64,000 nt of DNA from Bariatricus massiliensis. Lineage in GTDB: Bacteria > Bacillota > Clostridia > Lachnospirales > Lachnospiraceae. The stretch is from NCBI RefSeq assembly GCF_900086725.1, contig NZ_LT574838.1, positions 684,986 to 748,985 on the forward strand, read 5' to 3'. The position numbers and the translations under genes were made by a program. This document shows, in pieces, positions 50,782 to 59,483 of this stretch (position 1 is its first letter; each line of letters begins with the position of its first letter). Below the pieces are notes generated by a model. The model did not search any database and was not told the DNA's origin. It was given only the letters and a program-made list of their open reading frames with translations.

Positions 50782-52431
50782 CTATGATTCCATCCCACAT
50801 CTCTTTTTGGACTCCGCTATAATTTCTGCCGGGAACCCAACTGCCTCCAGAAGCCGGATTGCATTTTGTGTATTGCTGATTCCTTTCCGCAGTTTATAAT
50901 CGAATACGACGTCCCCGTCCTGCACCGACTCACAGAAATAATAGTTATCGCAAGGCCCATCCAGCGCAGTCGCCAGTTCCAGATCATGAGTAGCGACCAT
51001 CACCATACAATTCTTTTCACACAAATAACTTAGAATCGCAATCGACGCTGCCACACGTTCCATTGTGTTTGTCCCGCGTAGAATTTCATCGATGCCGCAG
51101 AATACCATGCGCTCTCCGCTGCTTTTCTCAATCATTCTCTGTAAATATTTAATTTCCTTGATATAGTAGCTCTCCCCCGACAAAATGTCATCTCTCACCG
51201 CCATCGAAGTAAGCACTCCAGCATTGGGAAGCACCATGCTTCTTGCCGTACAGGTATGTATGCACTGGCCAAGAATGATATTGATTGCCGCCGCTTTTAC
51301 AAAGGTTGATTTACCTGACGCATTGGAGCCGGTCAGAATCATATTTTTTTCCATGGTAAAACTGTTCTCTACTGCGTCCTCGATCAAGGGGTGGCAGATT
51401 CCTTCCATAGAAAACTGCTTTTCACTAAACTCCGGCTCACACCAGAAAGGCAGGCTCCGGCGGAAAGAACCGACCGCTATGCTCAAATCAAGCTCCCCTA
51501 CATATCTATATACCTGCATGAATTCCCGCTGCCGTCCCGAAAGAAGGCGGATCAGTTTATCATATATGGTAAAGTCCCACAGAAATGCCCCAATAATATA
51601 GTCATATATAAGCGCCAGAATATCTCCGGCAACACTGCCTTGTTTTTTTCTCTCTAAAATCGAAACCAGCTTTTTAACCTTCTCCAGCTTTTTAAGATTA
51701 TCCTTTACATCCATGCACTCCAAATCATCCGCACAGCACAGTACGTCCGCTGTCTTCACCGTGCGTATCATCGCGTAGAGTGATTCCAGTAAAAGTTCGT
51801 ATTTATTCTTCCCCATGGCATAAATCGCAATATTTATAAGAAAATTAGCGGCCGCCGCGGTCACAAGAACCGGATTCATTGTAATGACCGCCGCCGGCAT
51901 GAGAAGGACAAGGGTTATCTGCAGTATTCTACAGAGGCTCGTAAAGGGAAGTCTCTGTGACTCCAGCGTATCCATGAATACCGGAATATAGTAATTGTAG
52001 TCTTCTTTTCGAAGCTGAAGGAGCCGGGCCTGTGCTTCTACCCGTTCCTCCGGGTGCTCATCGTAATACTTGATGATTTTCTCCCGCTCATAAAGCCAGT
52101 TCTTCTCCTTGGGCAGTCTGTGCAGCGCGGCGAAAAGTACCTGCTCTCCGATGAAAGATTTCGTCGTGTTCATACGGCAGAAAATATTGTCCATCTCCAA
52201 GTCATCCCATGTGATATCATCTAACAGCTCGTCCTCGGGAATCGTTTTCTTTATGACATTATAGTAAAGCGCCGCCAACTCTCTGCGGTCAAATTCTTCG
52301 ATGCTGCCGTCGGCCTTCTTGCCATAGCTCTCTTTTAACTGGAGTTTCATCCTTTTGTTGTTTGCCACTCTCTCCAAAAAGGAAATCAGTGTAATTGCTA
52401 TAATAAGTGCCAAGATTATAAATACCTTCAT
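50782..52431 (-). CDS. MutS-family ATPase with membrane segments
   Basis: The 549-aa protein has only the C-terminal ATPase of MutS: Walker A TGSNASGKST (367-376), FCGIDEILRGTNT (Walker B region) and MVATHDLELA. It lacks the mismatch-recognition and clamp domains of MutS1. An N-terminal hydrophobic helix (residues 2-18) and another pair near 170-206 suggest a membrane association. Such short MutS-like ATPases are common in Firmicutes with no proven mismatch-repair role. AGGTGAG precedes the ATG. It is a single gene between terminators or promoters. Confidence 0.85.
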   Translation of the reverse strand: MKVFIILALIIAITLISFLERVANNKRMKLQLKESYGKKADGSIEEFDRRELAALYYNVIKKTIPEDELLDDITWDDLEMDNIFCRMNTTKSFIGEQVLFAALHRLPKEKNWLYEREKIIKYYDEHPEERVEAQARLLQLRKEDYNYYIPVFMDTLESQRLPFTSLCRILQITLVLLMPAAVITMNPVLVTAAAANFLINIAIYAMGKNKYELLLESLYAMIRTVKTADVLCCADDLECMDVKDNLKKLEKVKKLVSILERKKQGSVAGDILALIYDYIIGAFLWDFTIYDKLIRLLSGRQREFMQVYRYVGELDLSIAVGSFRRSLPFWCEPEFSEKQFSMEGICHPLIEDAVENSFTMEKNMILTGSNASGKSTFVKAAAINIILGQCIHTCTARSMVLPNAGVLTSMAVRDDILSGESYYIKEIKYLQRMIEKSSGERMVFCGIDEILRGTNTMERVAASIAILSYLCEKNCMVMVATHDLELATALDGPCDNYYFCESVQDGDVVFDYKLRKGISNTQNAIRLLEAVGFPAEIIAESKKRCGMES

Positions 52432-52519
52432 ATCATCTCACCTGTCCTTTTTGAAGCCTTTATTGTACTATTACATTAATACAAATCCCTCAAACTGTCA
52501 AGTGCCTCGGAAAGCAGTA

Positions 52520-53923
52520 TTATTTAGCCTGTTCCGGCCATAATAAAGAGCCGCCCACACAGATAACAAGACACAGAATTCCCCCTAGAATGACGCCGTC
52601 CAGCTGCAGCCCCAGTGGGATCTTTAAAAACAAGTCAAATCCAAAAGACACGATCAAGCCCGACAGCATGCCAATATTGACCGCACTTACATTGGCCTTC
52701 TTCCAAAAGCATCCCAGCACAAGAGGAATAAATATCCCCGCGCCATACGCACTGCCTCCGGTCTTGAGGCACTGGTATACTTTTCCGAAATACAATGCCA
52801 TAATACATACCAGACAGGCCGCTGCGATACACGAAACCCGATTGAGAACCATAATCTTCTTTTCACTTGTATCCTTTTTCAGCCTTGGCCGTATCATGTC
52901 ATCCATGATTGTGGAAGTCAGTGTCAGCAACTGGCTGTCACCGGAGGTCAACATCATGCTGAGCAGGAAACTAAGCATCAGCCCCCGAATCACCGGCGGC
53001 ATATATGTGAGAAGAAATTTGGGCGTAAACTGGCTGCCCACCGTCATCTCGGGAAATATAGTTTGGATAGCCAACGCAGGGAGCGCACAGATGATTCCGG
53101 TCACAAATATAGTGACCAGCCACGCCGCAAATTGACTGCTGACCGCCGTCTTTGTATCTTTTGCCGAAAAGATACGCTGCGCAAATACAGGGTCGGCTCC
53201 GGTCGCGAAAATATGATAAAAAAACCAGCCGGCCATAGTGATTGGAGCCATTCCCCGAAAGAATGAGAGTTCCTCTGCGGTATGGCTTGCCACAATAGGG
53301 TCCCATCCGCCTGCTGTCCGGAAAACTGCTATGGGGAAAATAATTCCAAACGCAATCAACAGAAATACAGCTTGAAAGGTATCCGTAATCGCAACTCCCC
53401 ATAGACCGCTGAACACAGTAAATAGAACAATAATAACCGCGCTGATCCACACACCGGTCTTACGTCCACATATCCCCAGAGCTTCCAGAACATTTCCAAC
53501 CGCCAGAAATTGTGCCGCCGTAAGCGATATTGTGGAAATAAGAACGCATACCGCACCAATTTTTCTCGTTTTTTCTCCATACCTCATCTGCAGAAAGTTT
53601 GGAATGGAATATGCTCCAGACGCACGCAAAGGTTTGGCCAGAAGCAAGAGAAACAGCCAGCCGATCCACCAAAACCAGCTTGCGACGATTCCTGATACTC
53701 CGCTTTCCAGAATAACCTCATATTTTCCAATGACAACATTTGCCCCGATCGCACTGGCAATACAGCTTCCAGTACAAGTGAACCAGGATAACTTCTGACC
53801 TGCAGTAGTAAAATCTCTGGCAGTCTTCATTTTTTTTGACGCCCTTGCGCCAATTCCTATAATCACCGTCAAAAATAGCAATATCACAACAAAATCTATT
53901 GCTGGCACATCTCCAAACCGCAT
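52520..53923 (-). CDS. Sodium:solute symporter (SSS family)
   Basis: The 467-aa, about 13-helix transporter has family features: GQKLSWFTCTGSCIASAIGA near helix 2, AYSIPNFLQMRYGEKTRKIG and LLSMMLTSGDSQLLTLTSTI. GAGGAGGG sets the start at ATG 53923, 22 codons inside the longest frame. SSS members import sugars, amino acids, betaine-like or other small solutes with Na+. It is divergent from the PucR-type regulator, whose operator-like dyad (54023-54041) also resembles sites before the Grd-like operon, so it may be a second uptake route for the same compound. Confidence 0.92.
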   Translation of the reverse strand: MRFGDVPAIDFVVILLFLTVIIGIGARASKKMKTARDFTTAGQKLSWFTCTGSCIASAIGANVVIGKYEVILESGVSGIVASWFWWIGWLFLLLLAKPLRASGAYSIPNFLQMRYGEKTRKIGAVCVLISTISLTAAQFLAVGNVLEALGICGRKTGVWISAVIIVLFTVFSGLWGVAITDTFQAVFLLIAFGIIFPIAVFRTAGGWDPIVASHTAEELSFFRGMAPITMAGWFFYHIFATGADPVFAQRIFSAKDTKTAVSSQFAAWLVTIFVTGIICALPALAIQTIFPEMTVGSQFTPKFLLTYMPPVIRGLMLSFLLSMMLTSGDSQLLTLTSTIMDDMIRPRLKKDTSEKKIMVLNRVSCIAAACLVCIMALYFGKVYQCLKTGGSAYGAGIFIPLVLGCFWKKANVSAVNIGMLSGLIVSFGFDLFLKIPLGLQLDGVILGGILCLVICVGGSLLWPEQAK

Positions 53924-54022
53924 GCTATCCCTCCTCTTCATTGCGCATGTCTTTTTTTGTCGAATTAAAATAATTATAACATTTTTCAAAATCCGCTTTA
54001 TTGGGCATCAACGACATATTTA

Positions 54023-54041
54023 TTGTGTGTCGTGCACATAA
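54023..54041. promoter_or_regulatory. Dyad between SSS and PucR-type genes
   Basis: TTGTGTG (54023-54029) and CACATAA (54035-54041) form an inverted repeat with one mismatch and a 5-bp spacer. Similar TGTG/CACA dyads lie before the MFS-amidohydrolase-Grd operon (60885-60903 and 60918-60932). Confidence 0.45.
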
Positions 54042-54128
54042 TGTACAATCTTGGGTCAATGGGTGTTGATTGGTATGTTATATATGTTATACTTTTTATT
54101 GAAAATCTATATAACAGGAGGTATAACC

Positions 54129-55559
54129 ATGACAATTGAAAAACTTCTACTGACTCTGGACAGCGGCATTAATTATTACTTTTATGGTTCTACTGATATC
54201 GAAGTCTATGCGGCAGAGAAGCTGGAAGACACAGAAACCATGACCCCGGACATCCTTTATGTGACAGACGCCTATGCCTCTAAAGATTCGCCGGGTAACG
54301 TCCTCTATGCATCGTCCAGTGACATTCCCATTATCTTGAAACAGCTGCGCTGCTCCATTTCCAGAGACTATCAGATAACTTCTGAATTAAATCATCTGAA
54401 CCAAAAAGTCTTGAACAATGTTTCTTTACAGCACATTTCTGATACCTGCCGTGCCCTCCTTAACACAACAATCTTCCTTCTTGATGAACAATTTTCCCTG
54501 CTTGCATTTAGTGGTAAAAACGAAGCAAAACGTTTTCTTGGCTCGATATCGGCCAATAATATTATCGGGAAAGATACCAGCATAACCTATCTCCCTGCCA
54601 ATCATATATGTCCCTATGACGCGGTACTTGCGCCGATTAATAATAATGGAAAGCTGCTCGGGTATATCCTTTCTTCCGCGTGGGAAGGTGCGGGCAACAT
54701 CAAAGGCATATCCGATGTTCTACATGAAATCAGCAAAATCCTGTCAAATTGTAAAGGCTTTTCATCCAGCCGTACGCCCATATCTAAACGTCAGCAGTAT
54801 TTGACTGAATTATTACAGCTTCATAGTATAGACGCGGTAACCGCTAAGCAAAAGCAAAAAGAACTTAATTTCCCAGAACACGATAAATACTTTGTGTTGT
54901 CCTTCAAAATCAACACCGATAAAAAATTAATCTTTATGCGCGACACACTGCAGACTATCCTGAAAGAAGAAGTCTATGAATATAATCATTATTTTTTCGC
55001 GATTGTCGGCTGTCAGATACATAAACGTATCAGCGAACAGACCTACCCTAAGCTGCTTCTCTTCCTGAAGGAAAATGATATGTACGCCGGAATGAGCAAC
55101 GGCTTTTTAGATTATTCCCTTCTGAGAACAGCGTTTGAACAAAGTATCACCGCTCCGTCCCTCCGGCAGTATATATCCGGTAAAGAAATCCGTTTCTGCC
55201 GATACGAGGATTTAATCTTGAGCCACCTTCTTGAAATGGCGTTCCAAAAAGGGATTCCTTACCGTTCCTTCTGCCATCCGAATGTGGTAAATATTGAGCG
55301 GTACGATCAGGAGCACGGAACCGAATATTTAAAGACTTTGAGCGCTTATGTATACAATAATTTAAGGCTCTCAGAGACAGCCAGCAAACTCTATATCCAC
55401 CGAAATACGCTGTATCACCGCATCAATATTTTACGGGAGCAGTTCGGGATTGATTTTGACAATCCAAGAGAATTTATGAAACTGCAGATATCATGCACTG
55501 CCTATGGTTTTATCGGAGAAGTCAAAAACGCCAATCAAATCTTTGGCCCCATGGATTAA
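54129..55559 (+). CDS. PucR/CdaR-family transcriptional regulator
   Basis: The 476-aa protein has an N-terminal sensory region with a GAF-like stretch (about residues 100-210), a middle domain and a C-terminal HTH (YVYNNLRLSETASKLYIHRN, TLYHRINILREQFGIDF) of the PucR C-terminal type. Relatives control purine, amino-acid or sugar-acid catabolism and respond to a pathway metabolite. GGAGGT sets the start at ATG 54129. It is divergent from the SSS transporter gene and convergent with the Grd-like operon; shared dyads suggest that it controls both. Confidence 0.88.
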   Translation: MTIEKLLLTLDSGINYYFYGSTDIEVYAAEKLEDTETMTPDILYVTDAYASKDSPGNVLYASSSDIPIILKQLRCSISRDYQITSELNHLNQKVLNNVSLQHISDTCRALLNTTIFLLDEQFSLLAFSGKNEAKRFLGSISANNIIGKDTSITYLPANHICPYDAVLAPINNNGKLLGYILSSAWEGAGNIKGISDVLHEISKILSNCKGFSSSRTPISKRQQYLTELLQLHSIDAVTAKQKQKELNFPEHDKYFVLSFKINTDKKLIFMRDTLQTILKEEVYEYNHYFFAIVGCQIHKRISEQTYPKLLLFLKENDMYAGMSNGFLDYSLLRTAFEQSITAPSLRQYISGKEIRFCRYEDLILSHLLEMAFQKGIPYRSFCHPNVVNIERYDQEHGTEYLKTLSAYVYNNLRLSETASKLYIHRNTLYHRINILREQFGIDFDNPREFMKLQISCTAYGFIGEVKNANQIFGPMD

Positions 55560-55566
55560 CTTTGAA

Positions 55567-55603
55567 AAGGGGGACACCAAGTTTTGATATTGTTGTCCCC
55601 CTT
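55567..55603. terminator. Convergent terminator hairpin
   Basis: AAGGGGGACA (55567-55576) pairs with TGTCCCCCTT (55594-55603). It lies between the PucR-type gene and the Grd-like operon and can serve both. The stem sequence resembles the outer part of the 4473-4510 palindrome. Confidence 0.75.
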
Positions 55604-55625
55604 ATTCCCCATCTCATAAATTTGC

Positions 55626-56933
55626 TTATTCAAATACCGTTTGTTCTTTTATGTCTGTATTTAAAATCTCCAGCGCACGGCTCATCAGATTATAGCGCTG
55701 CTGCCGCTGAATTGCCGGTGTGGCATTCAAGTCTGCCATGGCCGCCGGTATAGAGTAGGCTTTCAATATACGGTTCGCGCCTATACTTTTCGATACCGCC
55801 GTCATATTGGCAACATGTACGACATCAATGCCTGCGCGTTCTATTTCTTTCACCATCATTGCACCGCAACGAGTACAGGTGCCTCATGCAGAGCCAAATA
55901 TAACGACATCGACATTGTCTGCTTTTAAATACTCCACAATCTCCTTTGCCATACGCACTGAATTTACCCGGTTTGTCTGATTGCCTGTCGTAGTATAGAA
56001 CCATGGATGCAGGTAACCGATTTTCCCTTCCTTCTCCAATCTCCGCAGTGCGTCAAGGGGCATTGCCAGCATGGGTTCTTCATTGGCATAGGACTGGTCA
56101 TATCCTCCATGCACACTCTTCCACTCTCCCGGCTTCAGTACGGTCTGGCCGGATAAGTCATAGCGCCCAAAACGAGTAGACGACGCCGACGGAATATGGT
56201 CTGGATTGTCGATCGGCACTAAGCCGCCTGTTGACACGAATGCAACCCTTGATTTAGCCCCGTCCCTCGGAGGAGCAATGGGAATTTTTTCTTCCACACT
56301 GATGGGAAGCTCCGTATGATAGTCCTCTCCGGCTATCTTTTTCTTTAACATATCAACCGCCCGTTTTGCGGATGTCCGTTCTTCAGGGAGTACTATCTGC
56401 CAGCGGAATCCTCTTGGAAAATATCCCTCTTTTTCAGCCCACAGAATTTCTTCGCCTTTCATGAGCTTATCAGAAAGATTTGTCATCTGCTTTAAATCTT
56501 TGCGCATCCCGGCCCCATTGTTGTGCCCTTTCACAATATACATATCCTTGTCCTGCTGGCAGAGCTCCCTTCCGGGATTCTCTTCATACATACAGGTGAC
56601 CGTTGGTTTTTGATAGCGTTTATGGATATAATTACAGACTTCGGCGCAAGACACCCCATAGCGTCCAGACATGAATGCCGGACCGGCCGCTAATAAATCG
56701 AATTCTACCCCCTCCAGAAGTTCCCCGATTTTGTCCAGCGCCGCTTCGGTGTGGCTGGCCATATACCCGTCGCCGCAAATAATGGTATAAATAACCTTTC
56801 CTTCCTCCAGCATCTCGCTCAAAGCTATCGAAGGGCCGACTGTGCCTTCCACAAGCTCTGGCTCATAATCCGCTTTTTCTTCTCCCCCTACTCCGCCATA
56901 AAATTGATTCAGATACATGATAACTTTTTTCAT
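55626..56933 (-). CDS. Grd-type reductase selenoprotein B (GrdB/GrdF/GrdI-like), TGA = Sec
   Basis: This 435-aa protein (436 is usual for GrdB) is interrupted only by TGA at 55886-55884, codon 350. The context FGSA-U-GTCTRCGAMMVKEIE matches the selenocysteine site of GrdB-family proteins (U-x-x-C-x-x-C), and the frame continues without a break for 85 codons. In the family, this Sec cleaves a C-N bond of glycine, sarcosine or betaine and passes a carboxymethyl group to GrdA. Which substrate applies here is unknown. AAGGAGG sets the start at ATG 56933. It is the last gene of MFS - amidohydrolase - GrdE-like - GrdB-like. An ordinary annotation would split it into two ORFs. Confidence 0.92.
55861..55886 (-). 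other. UGA recoding site with SECIS-like hairpin
   Basis: UGA (55886-55884) is followed at once by GCACC (55882-55878 region) pairing with GGUGC (55865-55861) over a 12-nt loop that contains GU. This is where a bacterial SECIS element, the SelB binding hairpin, should be. The hairpin is short, and SelB binding is inferred. Confidence 0.7.
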
Positions 56934-56948
56934 TTCGCTCACCCTCCT

Positions 56949-58256
56949 TTAGTAGCTCATGCACACTTTGTTCGACCAGCCCGCATTGCCATCATGTCCC
57001 GCAATCATCAATGAGTCTATGACCAAAGAGCCATCCTCATGTAAGGAAGGGCCATATTCCGGGTCATATGCCCATGCGCCAGGATAAGGATCTCGTCCGA
57101 TTGTCCCCAAGTGGCCGACAATACGTTCTTTGGCAGGCAGGTTTAGGATGACATGGTCCGCACCGGTGGATATGACTGCGTCTACGCGTTCATCCAGCAT
57201 AATCTTTGACTGCATGCCTCCGCCATGCCCCGGACTTTCCATGCAGTGCCCGACGCATTTTATGCCCTCTTCTTCCAGCTTGATAATAGTTGTGAAGAAA
57301 TCAATCTCACTGTGTCCATTCGCCGTATTTACTACAATTGCCGCATCTATATTCATCATCTCCGCCATGACCGCAATACGCTCAGAAGCACGTGTCTTCA
57401 AATCAGCGACAGGCGGGTTGACATCAAGGAACACTGCCGCAAAATTCAGTGATTTTCCATGTTCGGCATAAAGTTCCTTAATCAGTGGTAAATTTTGATA
57501 ATCATATGTATACAATTTCATTGACCCGAAGAACAGCGTGTCTCCGCATAATGCCCCGTCTAAAATTTCATTTGCATGCAGCATCGGCGGAACAAGCTGA
57601 ACCGCATCCTGCCCGTATAGCCGTGTGACAAGTCCTTCCCCCATGGCCGCAGACACTTGGAGTACCAGAGCAGTCCGCGGCAGTTCCGATGATGTCGTGG
57701 CAGCGTCGTCATAGACTTCCCATTCTTCCGGCATCTGTCCTGTCACAGCCCTGCCTATATACTCTGCAAGAAGATGTGCTCCCAAGCGGTAATGCAGGTT
57801 CTTCTTAAAAGTCGCATCATTGTCCTCTGACGGATCCACATTCTTAGCAGTAAAGCACAGGTGAATCAGTTTTGAGAAATGTGTCAGTCCCGCCGCTTCT
57901 CCATCCATGTCCAGCATGGCGTCGCCGCATCCCGCATACTCTCCGACCGCAGTGACCGCCATTCCCTTGAGAGCGTAAATTTGTCCCGAACCGCTCCGCT
58001 CCATTCCCCCAGTATATCCGGGAAATACCGCGCGCCCGTCTGGTCTCATCCTCGCCTCTACAATGTCCTTGATTGGCAGGATTCGGGCGTTTTCTCCCGG
58101 ATGTACTATCTGTAGTTCCACTTCTTTTAAGTTGCCTTCTGGATTGAGCGCCTCAATGGCCTCCTTCTCATTCACAGTCAAAATCCCCTCTTTAAATGTC
58201 GTCTCCCTGCCGAATACAATATCTTTTACATGAAAATTTCCAATTTCCAATTTCAT
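56949..58256 (-). CDS. GrdE-like (component B alpha/beta) subunit, altered processing site
   Basis: The 435-aa protein belongs with GrdE/GrdG/GrdH, the proprotein partner of the selenoprotein: note HANEILDGAL, then PLIKELYAEHGKSLNF and VVNTANGHSEIDFFTTI, ending GHDGNAGWSNKVCM. Known GrdE is cut autocatalytically before a Cys shortly after DGA to give a pyruvoyl group. From memory the family reads DGAxxSNxC; here it is DGALCGDTL, so the usual Cys position is not kept, although Cys237 lies close by. It may not be processed, or may use another residue. It ends 15 nt before the selenoprotein ATG. Confidence 0.88.
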   Translation of the reverse strand: MKLEIGNFHVKDIVFGRETTFKEGILTVNEKEAIEALNPEGNLKEVELQIVHPGENARILPIKDIVEARMRPDGRAVFPGYTGGMERSGSGQIYALKGMAVTAVGEYAGCGDAMLDMDGEAAGLTHFSKLIHLCFTAKNVDPSEDNDATFKKNLHYRLGAHLLAEYIGRAVTGQMPEEWEVYDDAATTSSELPRTALVLQVSAAMGEGLVTRLYGQDAVQLVPPMLHANEILDGALCGDTLFFGSMKLYTYDYQNLPLIKELYAEHGKSLNFAAVFLDVNPPVADLKTRASERIAVMAEMMNIDAAIVVNTANGHSEIDFFTTIIKLEEEGIKCVGHCMESPGHGGGMQSKIMLDERVDAVISTGADHVILNLPAKERIVGHLGTIGRDPYPGAWAYDPEYGPSLHEDGSLVIDSLMIAGHDGNAGWSNKVCMSY

Positions 58257-58289
58257 TTAATCACTTCCTTTATCATTTTAAGATACCTA

Positions 58290-59483
58290 TCAATAAATTA
58301 CTCTGCCCTTCCTTATGACATGCACTGGCTTTTTATACATAGCCGCAATGTCTTCGGCCGGATTGCCGTCAATAACCACAAAATCTGCACATTTACCTAT
58401 TTTTACCGTTCCGATTTCATTATCCAGACAAAGAAGTTTTGCACTGTTGATTGTCATCTGCTTTAAAATATCAATATTGGAAAAGCCTAACTCATTCTTT
58501 CTCGTCTGTATTTCAATGTATGGATTCTCCTCATAGCTGTCTAACGCGATATCCGTCCCCCAGCCGATCAGTACATTGTGATTGTGGTACGCATTCCCAA
58601 TACACTCATATACCTGCCGGATAGTTTTTACCCTGCGGTCCTCATTGTCCACATAGGAGCCTTTGCCATGCTTGGTCAGATTGTGTAGGATACCTACCGT
58701 TGGCACAATCCCCATGTCAGTTCTCCCCTCCAGCCTCTGCAGCGTCTCTTCTGTAATAAAGCTGGCATGCTCAATGGTACGTACTCCGTTGCGCACTGCC
58801 GCGTCAATCGCTTCGCTTCCATGTGCGTGGATCGCGCAGTAGGTTCCCCTTGACGTGGCAATCTTCACAACTTCATCAATCTCATCCTCCTCAATAATCT
58901 TAATATTGGGGTCGTTCCCTTCTGTCATCAAGGAGCCGCTGCCATATAGCTTAATAAAATCGGCGCCATAACATATATTATCCCGCACTAAAGCCCTCAC
59001 ATTATCCCTTCCTGCTATTACATGGTGAAACTGTCTGCAGGGGAACGTATTTAGATTTGCAGGAAGGAGCGTCGGCCCGGCACAGATAACACGGGGGCCC
59101 TCTATATAACCGGCCTTCTCTGCATCCCGTACCGCCTCAGAAGCCAGACATTTGTCGTCCCCACAGTCCCGCACCGTTGTATATCCATTTTCCAACATGA
59201 ATCTGGCATAGTGATATTCATCAAAGGAGCGCCAGCTTGGCCGGACATCTGTAACCCAGCTGCTCTCTTCCAGCCAGCGCAGGTGTACATGTGCATCTAT
59301 CAGTCCCGGCATCAAGGTTGCATGGCCCACATCTATTGTTTCACTGATATCCTCGAATACAGTCCCCACCTCAGCTATATCAGCAATCCTGTCCTCCTCG
59401 ATCAAGACATCCGCTTCCGAAAGTCCTGTCCCTTCCGTTAACTCCGGAATCAATTTACAATTCTTTATTACATATCTGTTCAT
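58290..59483 (-). CDS. Metal-dependent amidohydrolase (imidazolonepropionase/prolidase-like)
   Basis: The 397-aa TIM-barrel hydrolase has metal ligands PGLIDAHVHL (His65, His67), DFIKLYGSG (Lys178, candidate carboxylated bridge), CAIHAHG (His219/221), TIEHAS (His239) and GWGTDIAL (Asp311). It belongs to the broad COG1228 group, whose members open cyclic amides or cleave N-acyl and dipeptide bonds. Its ATG follows the MFS stop codon directly, and it lies 33 nt before the GrdE-like gene. It therefore probably frees or linearises the compound that the Grd-like pair reduces. Confidence 0.9.
   Translation of the reverse strand: MNRYVIKNCKLIPELTEGTGLSEADVLIEEDRIADIAEVGTVFEDISETIDVGHATLMPGLIDAHVHLRWLEESSWVTDVRPSWRSFDEYHYARFMLENGYTTVRDCGDDKCLASEAVRDAEKAGYIEGPRVICAGPTLLPANLNTFPCRQFHHVIAGRDNVRALVRDNICYGADFIKLYGSGSLMTEGNDPNIKIIEEDEIDEVVKIATSRGTYCAIHAHGSEAIDAAVRNGVRTIEHASFITEETLQRLEGRTDMGIVPTVGILHNLTKHGKGSYVDNEDRRVKTIRQVYECIGNAYHNHNVLIGWGTDIALDSYEENPYIEIQTRKNELGFSNIDILKQMTINSAKLLCLDNEIGTVKIGKCADFVVIDGNPAEDIAAMYKKPVHVIRKGRVIY

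Noticed and set aside
55626..56933. Frameshift or nonsense pseudogene in the last gene of the Grd-like operon
   Set aside because: The frame is unchanged across the TGA, the flanking residues match the family Sec site, and total length equals the family norm, so recoding explains it better than decay.
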